From contig JAWWBN010000087.1 in NCBI GenBank assembly GCA_033720955.1, positions 1 through 14,119 of the forward strand: a DNA stretch of 14,119 bases. The letters run 5' to 3'. Origin of the DNA: JAWWBN01 sp033720955. GTDB taxonomy: Bacteria; Acidobacteriota; Thermoanaerobaculia; Multivoradales; JAHEKO01. A program made the translations under genes and the position numbers. Below, one piece after another: positions 7,370 through 13,861 of this stretch (position 1 is its first letter; each line of letters starts with the position of its first letter). The notes beneath the pieces are model-generated. The model was not told the DNA's origin. It saw only the letters and a program-made list of their open reading frames with translations, and did not search any database.

Positions 7370-9928
7370 ATGAAGGAGCGCGCCCCCCTCCCGATCGCCG
7401 CTGCGCTGGCTCTGGCCGCCCTCTGGGCGGCGCTGCCGCTGCCGGCGCAGACGCTCGACGACGCCCGCCAGCTCCACCGGGCGGGCGCCTCCCGGGAGGC
7501 TCTCGCGGCGTACGACCGCGTGGCCGAGGAGAGGGCCGCCACCGATCCGGCCGCGGCCGCCGCCGCCCGCAACAACGCCTGCGTGATCCACAACGGCTTC
7601 GGCGAGTACGAGGAGGCGCTGCGGGCGTGCGAGCAGGCGTTGACCCTGCGTCGCGGCCTGGGCGACGAGCTGCGGCTGGCCCGCACGCTCAACAACCTCG
7701 CCATTCCGCAGCAGAACCTCGGCGACTACGACGGCGCGCGAAGCTCCCTTCTCGAGGCGCTCGAGATCAACACCCGGCTCGACGACCCCCTGGCCCGGGT
7801 GCTCAACCTCTCCAACCTGGGCGCCCTGGCGACGCTGCGGGGCCGGTACGGGGAGGCGCTCGAGCTCCACCTGGAGGCCGGCGACCTCGCCGCGGCCCAC
7901 GCCGAGAAGCCGTGGTCGGCGGAGCAGCGGGTCGTGGCCACCATCAACCGCGGCGTGGTGCTGGAGCGTCTGGGCGCCTTTCGCGAGGCGCTGGAGCTGT
8001 ACCGCGGTCTCGTGCAAGCGCCCCCGACCGATCTCACGGATCGGCGGCGGGCGCAGCTCAAGCTCAACAGCGGCGTGATCTATCGCAATCTGGGCGACCC
8101 TGTCCGGGCCGTCCGGGAGTTCGAGGAGGTGGCCGCGATCTTCCGCGAGCTCCAGGATCCGGACGGTCTCTCCAACGCGCTCCTGAACCTGGGCCTGGCC
8201 CTGCATCTCGATCTCGAGCGTTGGCCGGAGGCCGAGGCGGCGTATCGCGAGGCGCTGGCCATCGCCACCCGGCACGACAACCGGCCGGAGATGATCCAGG
8301 ATCTCTTCTATCTCGGGCACTTTCTTCTCGAGCGCGGCCGGCTGGCGGAGGCCGAGCGGATGTACGAGCGCTGTCTCGAGGTCGCCGAGGCGAGCGGATC
8401 GACGGAAGGTCGCTGGTCGGCGCTGTCCGGCCTCGGCGACATCGCCGCCGCCCGCGGCGACCTCGCCCTGGCGGCCCGGCGGCTCGGGGAGGCCATCGAC
8501 CAGATCGAGACCGTCGGGGCAGGCCTCGGGGAGCCGAGCCTGGCGGGGGGCTTCTTCGGCGAGAAGCGGCCGGTCTACGCCGCCGCCGCCCAGGTCGAGG
8601 CCGATCGGCACCGCGCCGACCCCGACGGCGGGCACGACGAGAGGGCCTTCTCCATCGCCCAGCGGGCCAAGGCCCGGGCCCTGCTCGACGCCCTGGGAGA
8701 CCGCCGCTGGATCGCGGCGCCCCTGACCGCCGAGGAGCTGGCGGACGGCGGCACGGGACGCCCCCTCCTCGAGTACTTCCTGGCCGAGCGCGACCTGCTG
8801 CGCTGGACCCTGGGCCCCGGCGGCCTGGAGATGAGCAACCTCGGCCCCGCCGCCGGCATCACCGAGCGGACGCTACGCCTCTACCGGCTCCTGGAGGAGG
8901 GCGAGGCCCCCCCACCGGAGCTCGTCGGCGACCTCGCCGCCGACCTGCTCTCGGGCGCGCGGCTGGAGTCCGTGGCCCCGGGCGGCCTGCACGTCGCTCC
9001 CGACGGCCTCCTCGACCGCCTGCCCTTCGAGATGCTCCCCCTGACGGGAGAGGGAGCCGCCGCCCTGGGCGACCGCTTCGACGTGAGCTACGTGCCGAGC
9101 GCTTCGACCCTCGTCTGGCTGCGCGAGCGGCGGAGCCGGCGGGGTGGGCCGGACCCCGCCGCCGTCGCTCTCCGGGGCTTCGCCGCTCCGGAGCTGCCGC
9201 TCGACGACAAGGGGTCGGCCATCGCCCGGATCGGCGAGCGGTTCTCACTGCCGCCGCTGCCCGCGGCGGCGGCGGGCCTGGAGACGCTGGCGCTCAGGAT
9301 CCCCGGGCGCCGACGGCTCCACACCGGTGGCGACGCCAACGAGGACGTCTTCCGCGCCACGGCCCCGGAGAGCGCGCGGATCGTGCACCTGGCGACCCAC
9401 ACCGTGGTCGACGAGCGGCCGGGGCGAGGCGCGGCCGTGCTTCTCGCCCCGGGCGCCGAGCACGACGGCATCCTCGAGCCGCGCGAGATCGCCGGCCTCG
9501 ACCATCGCGCCCGGCTGACCGTGCTCGCCTCCTGCCGCAGCGCGCTCGAGAGCGGCAGCGGCGGCTCCCTCTCGGCCCTCACCGGCGCTTTCCTCGCCGC
9601 CGGCTCCGAGGCCGTCGTCGCCACGCTCTGGGACGTCGGCGACACCGCGACCGCGGCCTTCATGGAGCAGTTCTACTACCGGCTCGGGCGCGGCGCGGAG
9701 CCGGCCGTGGCCCTCGCCGAGACCAAGAGACGTCTGCGCCGCGACCGCGACTGGGGGGCGCCGCACCTGTGGGCCGGCTACGTCCTCGTCGGAGAGGCTC
9801 CCGCCGTCGCGCCTCGTCGCTTCCCCGGGCCACGGGCGATCGGGGTGGGCGGGCTGCTGATCGCCGCGGTGCTGATCGCCCTCGCCTGGCGCCTCCGCCC
9901 GGACCGCCTTAGTCGTCGTCGCGAGTGA
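7370..9928 (+). CDS. Exported TPR-CHAT (caspase-like) protein with C-terminal membrane anchor
   Basis: An 852-residue protein. Residues 1-27 form a signal peptide (KERAP charged start, Ala/Leu core, PLPAQ end). About 30-420 is a run of tetratricopeptide repeats with recurring pairs such as LGDYDGARSSLLEAL and EAEAAYREALAIA. About 560-800 is a CHAT domain, the caspase-related peptidase fold: IVHLATHTVVD holds the catalytic His (H677) and VLASCRSALESGSG the catalytic Cys (C722), followed by the usual ATLWDVGDTATAAFMEQFY. Residues about 824-842 are a hydrophobic helix followed by an Arg-rich tail (RLSRRRE), so the CHAT domain should face the periplasm or exterior. Bacterial CHAT proteins are proteases in signalling and defence (for example Craspase and separase-like systems), mostly cytosolic, so the export signal is unusual. 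The last 20 bp overlap the convergent cohesin-like gene. The ATG at 7370 lacks a Shine-Dalgarno site and may be leaderless. Confidence 0.92.
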   Translation: MKERAPLPIAAALALAALWAALPLPAQTLDDARQLHRAGASREALAAYDRVAEERAATDPAAAAAARNNACVIHNGFGEYEEALRACEQALTLRRGLGDELRLARTLNNLAIPQQNLGDYDGARSSLLEALEINTRLDDPLARVLNLSNLGALATLRGRYGEALELHLEAGDLAAAHAEKPWSAEQRVVATINRGVVLERLGAFREALELYRGLVQAPPTDLTDRRRAQLKLNSGVIYRNLGDPVRAVREFEEVAAIFRELQDPDGLSNALLNLGLALHLDLERWPEAEAAYREALAIATRHDNRPEMIQDLFYLGHFLLERGRLAEAERMYERCLEVAEASGSTEGRWSALSGLGDIAAARGDLALAARRLGEAIDQIETVGAGLGEPSLAGGFFGEKRPVYAAAAQVEADRHRADPDGGHDERAFSIAQRAKARALLDALGDRRWIAAPLTAEELADGGTGRPLLEYFLAERDLLRWTLGPGGLEMSNLGPAAGITERTLRLYRLLEEGEAPPPELVGDLAADLLSGARLESVAPGGLHVAPDGLLDRLPFEMLPLTGEGAAALGDRFDVSYVPSASTLVWLRERRSRRGGPDPAAVALRGFAAPELPLDDKGSAIARIGERFSLPPLPAAAAGLETLALRIPGRRRLHTGGDANEDVFRATAPESARIVHLATHTVVDERPGRGAAVLLAPGAEHDGILEPREIAGLDHRARLTVLASCRSALESGSGGSLSALTGAFLAAGSEAVVATLWDVGDTATAAFMEQFYYRLGRGAEPAVALAETKRRLRRDRDWGAPHLWAGYVLVGEAPAVAPRRFPGPRAIGVGGLLIAAVLIALAWRLRPDRLSRRRE

Positions 9929-10874
9929 AGCGCAACGAGCCGTTCTCGAGCTCGAAGGGCAGCAGGCGGCCGTCGGGAGCGACGAAGAAGGTGAGGGACG
10001 GATCGATGGCGAGCGGCGAGCGCGTCCCCGGCCGGACCCCCCGCGAGGTCGGGAGCCTGATCGACAGGATCTCCCCGGGCACCCGGTTCCAGCTTCCGTC
10101 GCGCGAGCGGAACTCCACCAGCACCAGGCCGGGCGTGCTCAGGTCGGCCTGGAACCGGCGTCTGCCGTGCTTGCGGCTCATCTTCACCCGCGGCTTGCCG
10201 GAGGCGATGGCCGGATCGTAGACAAAGCCGATCTGGCCGCTGGACATGGCCACGGGCTCGTAGGTCTCGACGCCCAGCTCGGCGCGCCGGCCCGGAGCGA
10301 TGCGGTCGCCCTCGGCCTCGGCCAGGTAGGGGTCCGACGGCCGGCGGATCCGCAGCTCCCCCCCGCGGGGCTCGAGACGCACCGGCCGGCCGCGATCGTC
10401 CACGAGCGCCGTGTTGGCCAGGTCGATCTCGATGTCGAAGCGCTGACCGGGGGCCAGGTCGGGGCTGACCCGGAAGTAGATCACCGCCAGGGGCCCGTCC
10501 CTCCGGTTGATCGTCCCCGACTCGGACGAGAACTGGACCACGATCGTCTGGCTGGCGCCGTCGATCTCCAGGGAGGCGTCCGCCCGGCCGTCCCGGCGCT
10601 TCGCGAACACGGTCACGCCCTCGATACCGGTGAATGGGCTCGCGGTCCGCGCACCGCCCGACCGGGCGCGGAAGCAGACCTGCCCCTGGCTGATCGGCTT
10701 GCTGGCGTAGGTCCGGAGGACGATCGCGGCGAGCCCCGAAGGCGCCGCATAGGCGTCGTTGACCCGCAGCGTGAGCTCGTCTCGCGCGGCGACCGGGGGC
10801 GAGACCAGCAGGGCGGCCCCGAGGGCGATCCCCGCCCAGCCGAGCGTCCGAGCTCTCTTTCTGCTCTGTCTCAT
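9909..10874 (-). CDS. Secreted protein with two cohesin-like domains
   Basis: A 321-residue protein with a signal peptide (1-30, RQSRKR start, ending PVAA). The mature part looks like two copies of a cohesin-like beta-sandwich, about 33-177 and 188-317. Both copies contain a Gln-x-x-Phe strand (ISQGQVCFRARS; SSGQIGFVYDPAI), then GPLAVIYFRVSPDLAPGQ matching GEILSIRLPTSRGVRPGT, then LVDDRGRPVRLEPRGGELRI matching FVAPDGRLLPFELENGSLRF. Cohesin domains bind dockerins or mediate surface assembly; no dockerin is visible in this window. I chose the ATG at 10874 over one 15 codons upstream: it has GGAGGA 6 nt before it, begins the signal peptide, and overlaps the anti-sigma stop as ATGA, implying translational coupling. 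Its 3' end overlaps the CHAT gene by 20 bp. The cohesin call is from pattern reading alone. Confidence 0.7.
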   Translation of the reverse strand: MRQSRKRARTLGWAGIALGAALLVSPPVAARDELTLRVNDAYAAPSGLAAIVLRTYASKPISQGQVCFRARSGGARTASPFTGIEGVTVFAKRRDGRADASLEIDGASQTIVVQFSSESGTINRRDGPLAVIYFRVSPDLAPGQRFDIEIDLANTALVDDRGRPVRLEPRGGELRIRRPSDPYLAEAEGDRIAPGRRAELGVETYEPVAMSSGQIGFVYDPAIASGKPRVKMSRKHGRRRFQADLSTPGLVLVEFRSRDGSWNRVPGEILSIRLPTSRGVRPGTRSPLAIDPSLTFFVAPDGRLLPFELENGSLRFTRDDD

Positions 10875-11635
10875 TCTCGATCCTCCGGCCCGAGCCCGCT
10901 CTCCGGCGCTGCGATCCATCGGAAGCGGGCCGGCTCCGACCCGGCGAGCCGCGCGCCGTCGGCGTCGAGGGCCTCCACCCGCCAGAAGTATACGACCCGC
11001 TGGTCCAACCGCTCCCTAACTGCCGCCGGGGGCGACAGGGAGGCGCCGACGGCGGTGCCGCTCCAGAGCACGGCGTCGTCCACCGCGCTCAGGGTCAGGC
11101 GGTAGGAGACGGCGCCCTCCACCTCCCGCCAGCGGAAGGTCGCGGGCGGCGCCGGGACCTCTCCCAGCGGCGCCACCGGCACCACCCGGGCGCCGCGGAG
11201 CACGTCGCTGGCCGGCGGGTCGGGCAGGGGGGGAGCGCCACCGCGATAGAGGAGCAGGACCGCGGTCGAGACCGCCACCAGCGCGGCGGCGGCCAGTGCC
11301 AGGAGCTGACGCCTGAGCCGGAACGGCAGGATGCGCCCGGCGGAGCGCCGCGGGATGGCCGAGCCGCCCCGGCTCTCGCCGCCGAGCCGGGCGAAGAGGC
11401 GCGCAAGGGCCTTCTCGGCGTTCGGATCGGGGATCGGCGGCGCCTCGTACGCGGCCGCCAGGTCGCGCTCGGCGGCGCACGCCGGGCAGACGGCGAGGTG
11501 CCGCCGCACCCTCTCCCGCTCGTCGTCGGCCAGTGCCGCCCACTCGGCCTCCAGGAAGAGCTCCGGCGGAGGACACTCCTCCCGCCCGGCGTACGCCAGC
11601 CTGAGCCACTCCGCGATGCTTCTCGGACTCCTCAT
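10871..11635 (-). CDS. zf-HC2 anti-sigma factor with FN3-like outer domain
   Basis: A 254-residue single-pass membrane protein. The N-terminal cytoplasmic part holds a zinc-binding anti-sigma motif: C21, then HLAVCPAC (H46, C50, C53), the Hx3Cx2C signature of ZAS/zf-HC2 anti-sigma factors. Residues about 109-130 form one transmembrane helix. The outer part (about 160-241) reads as a fibronectin-type-III-like sandwich (ATFRWREVEGAVSYRLTLS ... VYFWRVEALDADGARL ... ARFRW). It probably holds the adjacent ECF sigma factor at the membrane until an envelope signal releases it. The ATG at 11635 lies 12 nt after the sigma stop, with GAGGTG upstream that overlaps that stop codon; the gene's own TGA overlaps the ATG of the cohesin-like gene. 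Typical anti-sigmas lack an FN3-like outer domain, which suggests protein binding as the signal. Confidence 0.9.
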   Translation of the reverse strand: MRSPRSIAEWLRLAYAGREECPPPELFLEAEWAALADDERERVRRHLAVCPACAAERDLAAAYEAPPIPDPNAEKALARLFARLGGESRGGSAIPRRSAGRILPFRLRRQLLALAAAALVAVSTAVLLLYRGGAPPLPDPPASDVLRGARVVPVAPLGEVPAPPATFRWREVEGAVSYRLTLSAVDDAVLWSGTAVGASLSPPAAVRERLDQRVVYFWRVEALDADGARLAGSEPARFRWIAAPESGLGPEDRE

Positions 11636-11647
11636 CCTGGTGTCACC

Positions 11648-12238
11648 TCAGTTCGCCGTCTGTCTCTTCAGCCAGGGACCGAAACGGCGGTGTAGCCGGC
11701 GGCGGCCGCTGACGATGTACGCCTTCGCTCCCGAGCGGTTGCGCAGACCGAGCAGATCGGTGATCGCGGGCAGAGTCAGCCCGTCGACGTAGTGGAGGTA
11801 GAGCACCTTGGCCTCCAGCGGCTCGAGGTCCCGCGCCATCGCCCGGCGCAGCTCGCGGCCGAGCTGGCGGGTGCCCGCGCGCTCTTCGGCGTCCGGCGCC
11901 GGGTCCACCGGCTCGGCGACCGGTCCGGACTCCAGCGATACCGTGGGCCGGCGGCGGGCGGCCACGCCGCGGTTCACCGCCACCCGTCTCGCCACCGTGT
12001 ACAGCCAGGTGGTGAATCGGCTCTGGCCCCGGAAGGTGTGGATTCGCTCGTGCACCCTGAGGAGCACCTCCTGGGTGAGGTCGGCGGCGTCCTGCTCGCC
12101 GCCGCAGAAGCGTCGGCACCACGACCAGATCCGCGGATAGACCCGCCGGAAGAGCACCTCGCGGCAGGCCGCGGCGTCGGGTCGCCCATCGCGGATCGCG
12201 ATCACCAGCTCTTCGTCGCTCCAGGTCGTAAGCGCCAT
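11648..12238 (-). CDS. ECF RNA polymerase sigma factor
   Basis: A 196-residue ECF (group 4) sigma factor with only regions 2 and 4. Region 2 (about 26-95) includes DAADLTQEVLLRVHERIHTF, the core-binding 2.2 motif, and GQSRFTTWLYTVARRVAVNR, which reads and melts the -10. Region 4 (about 125-187) includes LEPLEAKVLYLHYVDGLTL and a C-terminal helix-turn-helix (AITDLLGLRNRSGAKAYIV) for the -35. The frame extends far upstream, but those codons lie inside the secreted-protein genes, so I start at the ATG at 12238 (MALTTWSDEELV), directly before the conserved part. It has a weak G-rich ribosome site. The anti-sigma gene follows after 12 nt, the standard arrangement, and two secreted proteins precede it. 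Their shared promoter-like elements are candidate targets of this factor. Confidence 0.93.
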   Translation of the reverse strand: MALTTWSDEELVIAIRDGRPDAAACREVLFRRVYPRIWSWCRRFCGGEQDAADLTQEVLLRVHERIHTFRGQSRFTTWLYTVARRVAVNRGVAARRRPTVSLESGPVAEPVDPAPDAEERAGTRQLGRELRRAMARDLEPLEAKVLYLHYVDGLTLPAITDLLGLRNRSGAKAYIVSGRRRLHRRFGPWLKRQTAN

Positions 12239-12307
12239 CGACCCCCCGGTCGCCTCGGTGCCCACCCTCCCCTCGCGCCCTGCCCCCAGCCCGCCGGCGG
12301 CCGGCGG

Positions 12308-12329
12308 CGTCGGCCGGCCGACGAGCCTA
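12308..12329 (-). promoter_or_regulatory. 16-bp palindrome beside a -10-like box upstream of the sigma gene
   Basis: The sequence CGTCGGCCGGCCGACG (12308-12323) is a perfect palindrome, 70-85 nt upstream of the sigma factor ATG. Directly upstream on the - strand is TAGGCT (12324-12329), a weak TAnnnT -10 box. A palindrome just downstream of a promoter suits either an operator or a hairpin in the leader RNA. GC-only palindromes arise by chance in DNA this rich, so certainty is low. Confidence 0.3.
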
Positions 12330-12375
12330 TCGGAAGGTCCGGGCCCGGGGGGTGTCCACATCCTGCGGCCGACGT

Positions 12376-12795
12376 CTACCTGAGCTGCAAGGTTCCCGTG
12401 AGGGGACCCACCTGGACGACTTCGCCGCCGTCGAGCTCGGGGAAGTTGCGCGGGAAGCGCCGGTCGCGGTCGTTCCCTCCGGCGGTGTCGTCGTAGTCGA
12501 GCTCGCCGACGCCCAGATCGTCGATCAGGAGAGTGCCCACGACGACGCCCGACACCATCACGTCGAACATCTGGCCCGCCCGGGCCCGCTCCACCTCGAC
12601 CGAGAACTTCCGCCGCGCCTGGTCGAGGCGGTGACGGAAGGTGACCTTGCCGACCATCGGCCCGGCCGCCTCCCGCGGCCCGCGCAGCCGCGACTCGAGC
12701 CGGAGCTCGCTCGCCGCCAGCGCCGCCCCGGCGCTCAGAGCCGTGGCCAGGATCCAGCCCAGAACCAGCACCGCCGCCTTCGACCTTCTGATCAT
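12376..12795 (-). CDS. Small secreted protein, paralog of the SD-repeat protein
   Basis: A 139-residue protein of unknown function with a clear signal peptide (1-28, RRSK start, AALA end). The mature part starts SELRLESRLRGP, continues with RRKFSVEVE and FDVMVSGVVVGTLLIDDLGVGELDYDD, and closes with FPRNFPELDGGEVVQVG then PLTGTLQL. It aligns without a gap to residues 28-103 of the upstream protein (about half identical by hand count), and its last 26 residues align to that protein's C-terminus. What it lacks is the Ser-Asp repeat between the two. The predicted character is all-beta, with many alternating hydrophobic strands. The start is the ATG at 12795, with AGGAGG (12804-12809) 8 nt upstream; longer reading frames are spurious. 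The context suggests an envelope or extracellular component made under control of the neighbouring sigma factor. Confidence 0.8.
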   Translation of the reverse strand: MIRRSKAAVLVLGWILATALSAGAALAASELRLESRLRGPREAAGPMVGKVTFRHRLDQARRKFSVEVERARAGQMFDVMVSGVVVGTLLIDDLGVGELDYDDTAGGNDRDRRFPRNFPELDGGEVVQVGPLTGTLQLR

Positions 12796-12803
12796 CTCTC
12801 GTG

Positions 12804-12809
12804 CCTCCT
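12804..12809 (-). promoter_or_regulatory. Shine-Dalgarno site of the small secreted protein gene
   Basis: AGGAGG on the - strand with 8 nt to the ATG at 12795. It is a consensus site and fixes this start rather than the far-upstream ATG of the open frame. Confidence 0.75.
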
Positions 12810-12860
12810 GTCGTTGTTTCGGTTCGTGCCGCGGCCGCTTCCGCCGACCGCCCTTGCCCA

Positions 12861-12892
12861 CTGAGACAGCTCCGGGAGGGGGCGGGAACAGG
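12861..12892 (-). promoter_or_regulatory. Two-part promoter-like element, copy B
   Basis: On the - strand CCTGTTCCCGC (12892-12882) is followed after 11 nt by GCTGTCTCAG (12870-12861). The same pair of blocks stands upstream of the paralogous gene with 12 nt between them. Treating GTTCCC and GTCTCA as hexamers gives about 16 nt spacing, the geometry of an ECF sigma promoter. It ends 66 nt upstream of the ATG at 12795. Both copies are followed by an identical ACGAACCGAA in the leader. Confidence 0.45.
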
Positions 12893-12989
12893 AATCCGGC
12901 TCCCTCGCGGCTCCCCGCGCCCGCCTCGCTCCCGGGTCCGCGCCGGGCAGCCGGGCCGCCCGGCCCGGATCGGCGCACCGGGAGCCGCC

Positions 12990-13670
12990 CTAGTCGTCGA
13001 TCTGCAGGGTCCCGAAGAGCGGCCCCACCTGCACCAGCTCGCCGCCGTCGAGCACCGGGAAGTTGCTCGGGAAGGGCAGGTCTTCGTCGTCGTCCGAGTC
13101 CTCGTCCGAGTCGCCGTCGTCGGAGTCGCCGTCCGAGTCGCCGTCGGAATCGACGTCCGAGTCCCCGTCGGAGTCCACATCCGAGTCCGAGTCGGAGTCG
13201 AGGTCGGAGTCCGAGTCGGAATCGACGTCCGAGTCGGAATCGACGTCCGAGTCGGAGTCCACATCCGAGTCCGAGTCCACGTCCGAGTCCGAGTCGTCAT
13301 CCGAGCCGGAGCTGCCCGAGCCGCGGCCCCTGCCCGAGCTGGCCGGCATCGAGCCGGCCTCGTCGTCGAGCTGGAGCTCGCCGCGCCCCAGCGCGTCGAT
13401 CTCCAGCGTCCCCACCAGCTCCCCCGCCACGAGCACGTCGAACAGATCGCCCGGGTTGCCGTTCTCGACCTGGACCTGGAACTTGCGCCGGGTCCGAGCC
13501 TCTCGGAGCCGGTAGTCCGCCTTCCCCTTGAACAGGTCGCTGCCGGCCTGCGGACCGAAGAGCCGCGCCCGCAGACGCAGCTCGTCCTTCGCCTCGGCGA
13601 GCCCCCCCATCAGGACGAGCGCGGCGAAGAGCCCCAGCCAGATCGTCTTCTTTCGGAACACACCTCTCAT
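12990..13670 (-). CDS. Secreted Ser-Asp-repeat protein, paralog of the small secreted protein
   Basis: A 226-residue protein. Residues 1-27 are a signal peptide (RGVFRKK start, LAEA end). Residues 28-103 (KDELRLRARLFGP ... VGTLEIDALGRGELQLDD) align without a gap to the downstream small secreted protein. Residues about 104-197 are an insertion: a Gly/Ser/Arg linker, then about 75 residues built of Asp-Ser pairs with Val, Gly or Leu substitutions. Residues 200-226 (FPSNFPVLDGGELVQVG, then PLFGTLQIDD) match the paralog's C-terminus. SD repeats act as spacers in surface adhesins such as Clf and Sdr proteins, and the DSDGDSD pattern also resembles DxDxDG calcium loops. The ATG at 13670 has GGGGAGGA 6 nt upstream. 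It is first in the five-gene run and carries promoter-like copy A. Function unknown; an extracellular or outer-surface protein is the best guess. Confidence 0.85.
   Translation of the reverse strand: MRGVFRKKTIWLGLFAALVLMGGLAEAKDELRLRARLFGPQAGSDLFKGKADYRLREARTRRKFQVQVENGNPGDLFDVLVAGELVGTLEIDALGRGELQLDDEAGSMPASSGRGRGSGSSGSDDDSDSDVDSDSDVDSDSDVDSDSDVDSDSDSDLDSDSDSDVDSDGDSDVDSDGDSDGDSDDGDSDEDSDDDEDLPFPSNFPVLDGGELVQVGPLFGTLQIDD
13080..13304 (-). repeat. Ser-Asp coding repeat (degenerate 6-bp unit)
   Basis: About 75 codons encode alternating Asp and Ser, with periodic DVDSDSDVDS and DSDGDSDVDSDG phrases and an acidic end DSDDDEDLPF. At DNA level the unit is a 6-bp Asp-Ser codon pair whose third bases vary (GAC/GAT, TCG/TCC), so selection for the peptide is more likely than recent slippage alone. 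Length change between strains would be expected. The whole stretch is absent from the paralog downstream. Confidence 0.9.
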
Positions 13671-13747
13671 CGTCGATCCTCCCCTGTCTCGTGGTCTTCG
13701 GTTCGTCTAGAGGCGGGGCCGCCGCGGACGAGCGGCCCCGTCAGCCG

Positions 13748-13780
13748 CTGGGACAGCGGCGACCCGGCCGCGGGAACAGG
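13748..13780 (-). promoter_or_regulatory. Two-part promoter-like element, copy A
   Basis: On the - strand CCTGTTCCCGC (13780-13770) is followed after 12 nt by GCTGTCCCAG (13757-13748). It matches copy B in both blocks (11 of 11 and 9 of 10 positions) but not in the spacer, which points to a functional site rather than mere shared ancestry. It lies 78 nt upstream of the ATG at 13670. I infer recognition by the ECF sigma factor encoded two genes on. Confidence 0.45.
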
Positions 13781-13845
13781 AGAATCGGGTCAAGCTCGCC
13801 GGCGGCCCCGGCACGGCGGCGGGGAGGCTCTCGAGACGACCGTGT

Positions 13846-13861
13846 CCTGCTCGAAAGCAGG
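13846..13861. repeat. Short hairpin with 6-bp stem
   Basis: CCTGCT CGAA AGCAGG; read on the - strand the loop is TTCG. It lies about 65 bp upstream of promoter-like copy A, so it would be a DNA operator or part of an unrelated transcript rather than of the leader. No T-tract follows. Confidence 0.3.

Noticed and set aside
6998..8635. 545-codon - strand frame antisense to the CHAT gene
   Set aside because: It lies opposite well-conserved TPR coding sequence and shows no recognisable domain; codon mirror of the + strand gene.
12950..12964. GC-only hairpin (7-bp stem) after the SD-repeat gene as a terminator
   Set aside because: No T-tract follows and the loop is a single base; GC palindromes of this size occur often by chance here.
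11648..13300. 550-codon - strand frame ending in the sigma factor, with Thr-Arg-rich repeats at the N-terminus
   Set aside because: The N-terminal part reads the Ser-Asp repeat gene and the small secreted gene in another frame; the conserved sigma factor starts only at 12238.
13080..13304. Possible CRISPR or tandem-repeat locus
   Set aside because: The 6-bp periodicity is in frame and encodes Ser-Asp; there are no spacers of uniform length or palindromic repeats.
13063..13515. + strand frame encoding a long Ser-Glu repeat
   Set aside because: Direct antisense of the Ser-Asp repeat; the - strand frame has the signal peptide, ribosome site and paralog.
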